Of a stretch of 64,000 nucleotides of DNA, positions 62,035 through 64,000 are shown piece after piece. A program made the position numbers and the translations under genes. Source of the DNA: Stomorhina lunata (taxonomy: Eukaryota > Arthropoda > Insecta > Diptera > Rhiniidae); NCBI GenBank assembly GCA_933228675.1, contig OW121743.1:11232186-11296185 (forward strand). The letters are read 5' to 3'. The notes beneath the pieces were generated by a model. The model searched no databases and had not been told where the DNA came from. It saw only the letters and a list, made by a program, of their open reading frames with translations. Position 1 is the stretch's first letter, and each line of letters begins with the position of its first letter.

Positions 62035-63280
62035 AATGATCCGCTCATGTACTGCCATCAAGCTAACTCAGCCTTAGCTCCTTGACCTATTCGCCTATAA
62101 CCTGATCACTAACATTCTTTGCCACCAGCTAAAAGAAAATGTTAAAAGCAATCAATACAAAAGGAATCTAGAAAGAAAAAATGGAACCACATATTGTTTC
62201 AGTAAAGGAAAAAAAAGAATATTGTAACCAAAGCAACACTTTACCCGGTATCAGGAGTATCGCAAACAAAGGGAGAAATCCAAAAGGAAACAGCGACAAA
62301 ATACTGAAGCTGTCATTAGCATTTAAAAACATTGGCAGTTTTAGTATACATGTGTGCCACAAAGTCTTGTTGCTGCCACACAAAGCCAAACACACACACA
62401 CACACACAAGGTAAATATGCAAAGAACAACAGAATGCAATTACCACACGGGGGAACAGCAAAATTTACTCAAAGTGTCCTTTTTTATTGAAGGTTTTCTT
62501 TGCATGTTATTTTTACTTTTTTTTGCAACAATGTTTGTATTTTTTTTATATATTGGTTTTGTCTATTAAAATAGTTAACATTGGGTTTTGTTGCATGCCA
62601 CCGTACGTTTTTCTAAAACTAAACCACATATTTCAACAATAGTTAGTACTAGTTGGAAAAAAGAAGGGGGAAAAAGGATAAATAGAATATGTAATTGTAG
62701 TGGTTTAGAAAAAATTTCTAACATTTTTTTTCAAACTAAAATCTAAATAAAATGTTGAGAGTGTAAAAGGAAAAATTGTTGTTAGAAAAATTGGGTTAAT
62801 TAGAAAAATAATGCTAATGAATTCTGTTAAAAACAGTCAACTTCCTTTTCCTTTTTCCTATATTAGAAAATTCTTTTGTAAAGCTTTTGTAAAAGCTAAA
62901 ATAATTCTTTGTGATTTAAAATAGATTTTTAAATAAAATCATCTTTAAAGCCTTTATTGACCCATTTGTTGCTCTTGCCATATGTTGCCAGTTTATCTCT
63001 GCGAAGATTAAACTAAATCTTTCTTTATAAACTTCAATATTTTCTGCTTAAGTCTTAGCAGATTTTACTTGCTTAAATGTTTTTCAAACCCGGGAAAGCA
63101 CTAGAAAAGCTAAAAGCAGCTTAAAATGATAAAAATATTTCTGTATTTATTCACAAACACCCCAACATAGAAACGAAAGTGTTAAAACATTAAGGGATCA
63201 TCATAAATAAAAGTTTATAAATCTTCTAGACATATTAAAAGTTGGCCAATAAAAACCTTAGAAATATATAAGATATTTGT
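62035..63280. other. Unique intergenic sequence with a short (CA)n
   Basis: A (CA)n run of about ten lies at 62390-62408. Overlapping short frames around it on both strands are chance. A G-rich patch (AAAGAAGGGGGAAAAAGG) lies at 62660. No gene supported. Confidence 0.55.
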
Positions 63281-64000
63281 AAAGTATTCCTATCGTCAAC
63301 TTTTCTAGAGAAAAGTATTCCTATCGTCAACTTTTCTAGAGAAAAGTATTCCTATCGTCAACTTTTCTAGAGAAAAGTATTCCTATCGTCAACTTTTCTA
63401 GAGAAAAGTATTCCTATCGTCAACTTTTCTAGAGAAAAGTATTCTAATCGTCAACTTTTCTAGAAAAAAGTATTCCTATCGTCAACTTTTCTAGGGAAAA
63501 GTATTCCTATCGTCAACTTTTCTAGAGAAAAATATTCCTATCGTCCACTTTTCAATAGAAAAGTTTTCCTTTCGTCAACTTTTCTAGAGAAAAGTATTCC
63601 TATCGTCAACTTTTCTAGAGAAAAGTATTCCTATCGTCAACTTTTCTAGAGAAAAGTATTCCTATCGTCAACTTTTCTAGAGAAAAGTATTCTAATCGTC
63701 AACTTTTCTAGAGAAAAGTATTCCTATCGTCAACTTTTCTAGGGAAAAGTATTCCTATCGTCAACTTTTCTAGAGAAAAATATTCCTATCGTCCACTTTT
63801 CAATAGAAAAGTTTTCCTGTCGTCAACTTTTCTAGAGAAAAGTATTCCTATCGTCAACTTTTCTAGAGAAAAGTATTCTTATCGTCAACTTTTCTAGAGA
63901 AAAGTATTCCTATCGTCAACTTTTCTAGAGAAAAATATTCCTATCGTCAACTTTTCTAGAGAAAAATGTTCCTATCGTCAACTTTTCTAGAGAAAAGTAT
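63281..64000 (+). repeat. 31-bp dyad tandem array (family f), runs past the window end
   Basis: About 23 units of GTATTCCTATCGTCAACTTT + TCTAGAGAAAA. Each contains ACTTTTCT-AG-AGAAAAGT, 8-bp arms around two bases. Period 31. Variant units (TCTAATCG at 63443 and 63691; CAATAGAAAAG at 63553 and 63801) repeat after 248 bp, i.e. eight units, showing a higher-order duplication. Confidence 0.96.

Noticed and set aside
62168..62569. Overlapping ORFs on both strands around the (CA)n run
   Set aside because: They include the microsatellite, overlap each other in opposite directions and have no splice or start context.

Overview
The window reads as eukaryotic, AT-rich DNA from a higher fly (Diptera). 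A calyptrate such as a blowfly, flesh fly or house fly is the best guess. The reasons are short GT-AG introns, a secreted C-type lectin family with QPD motifs, a relic of an RTE-like non-LTR retrotransposon, and dispersed elements with (GTCY)n tracts that resemble dipteran mini-me/DINE-1 repeats. Species cannot be told from the sequence alone.

More than half of the 64 kb is tandem repeat. Four kinds dominate. (1) An 11-bp satellite (GACTATGACTA) forms three huge, very uniform arrays at 6.8-11.8, 13.4-17.2 and 49.4-55.3 kb. (2) A related 12-bp satellite (ACCAGACCATAG) fills 32.3-39.3 kb, with a 200-N assembly gap, and returns at 40.4-40.7 kb. (3) AT-rich repeats of exactly 31 bp, built from dyad-symmetric halves, occur at 3.4-5.4, 18.6-20.8 (head-to-head inverted), 29.1-30.1, 46.5-48.5 and 63.3-64.0 kb, with a looser relative at 42.2-45.0 kb. 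(4) A 30-bp family carries a TATATAAAG motif, at 25.1-28.7 kb on one strand and as a decayed copy on the other strand at 21.7-22.2 kb. A (CAGA)n microsatellite of about 640 bp lies inside a dispersed element at 22.2-23.3 kb.

The only convincing genes are two C-type lectin paralogues. The plus-strand one (55803-56471) is complete: three exons, signal peptide, TATA box and poly(A) signals, 179 residues. The minus-strand one (12658-13168) has the two matching downstream exons with identical lengths (74 and 369 nt) and no frame damage. Its first exon is not next to them. A possible signal-peptide exon lies across the 3.8-kb satellite at about 17.8 kb. Each lectin lies close to 11-bp satellite and has a short decayed piece of the same repeat just past its poly(A) signal. 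The gene and the repeat seed were probably duplicated together.

The left edge holds the retroelement relic and tandem modules of about 155 and 132 bp. The right side (56.6-62.0 kb) is a nest of dispersed repeats: tandem modules interrupted by one mini-me-like element, then a second, larger such element interrupted by a MITE with CGACGAA motifs. Small foldback elements or MITEs sit at 23.75, 28.67 and 30.47-31.0 kb. Weak candidates for gene exons are a terminal exon at 5.64 kb and a CUB-like exon at 45.43 kb.
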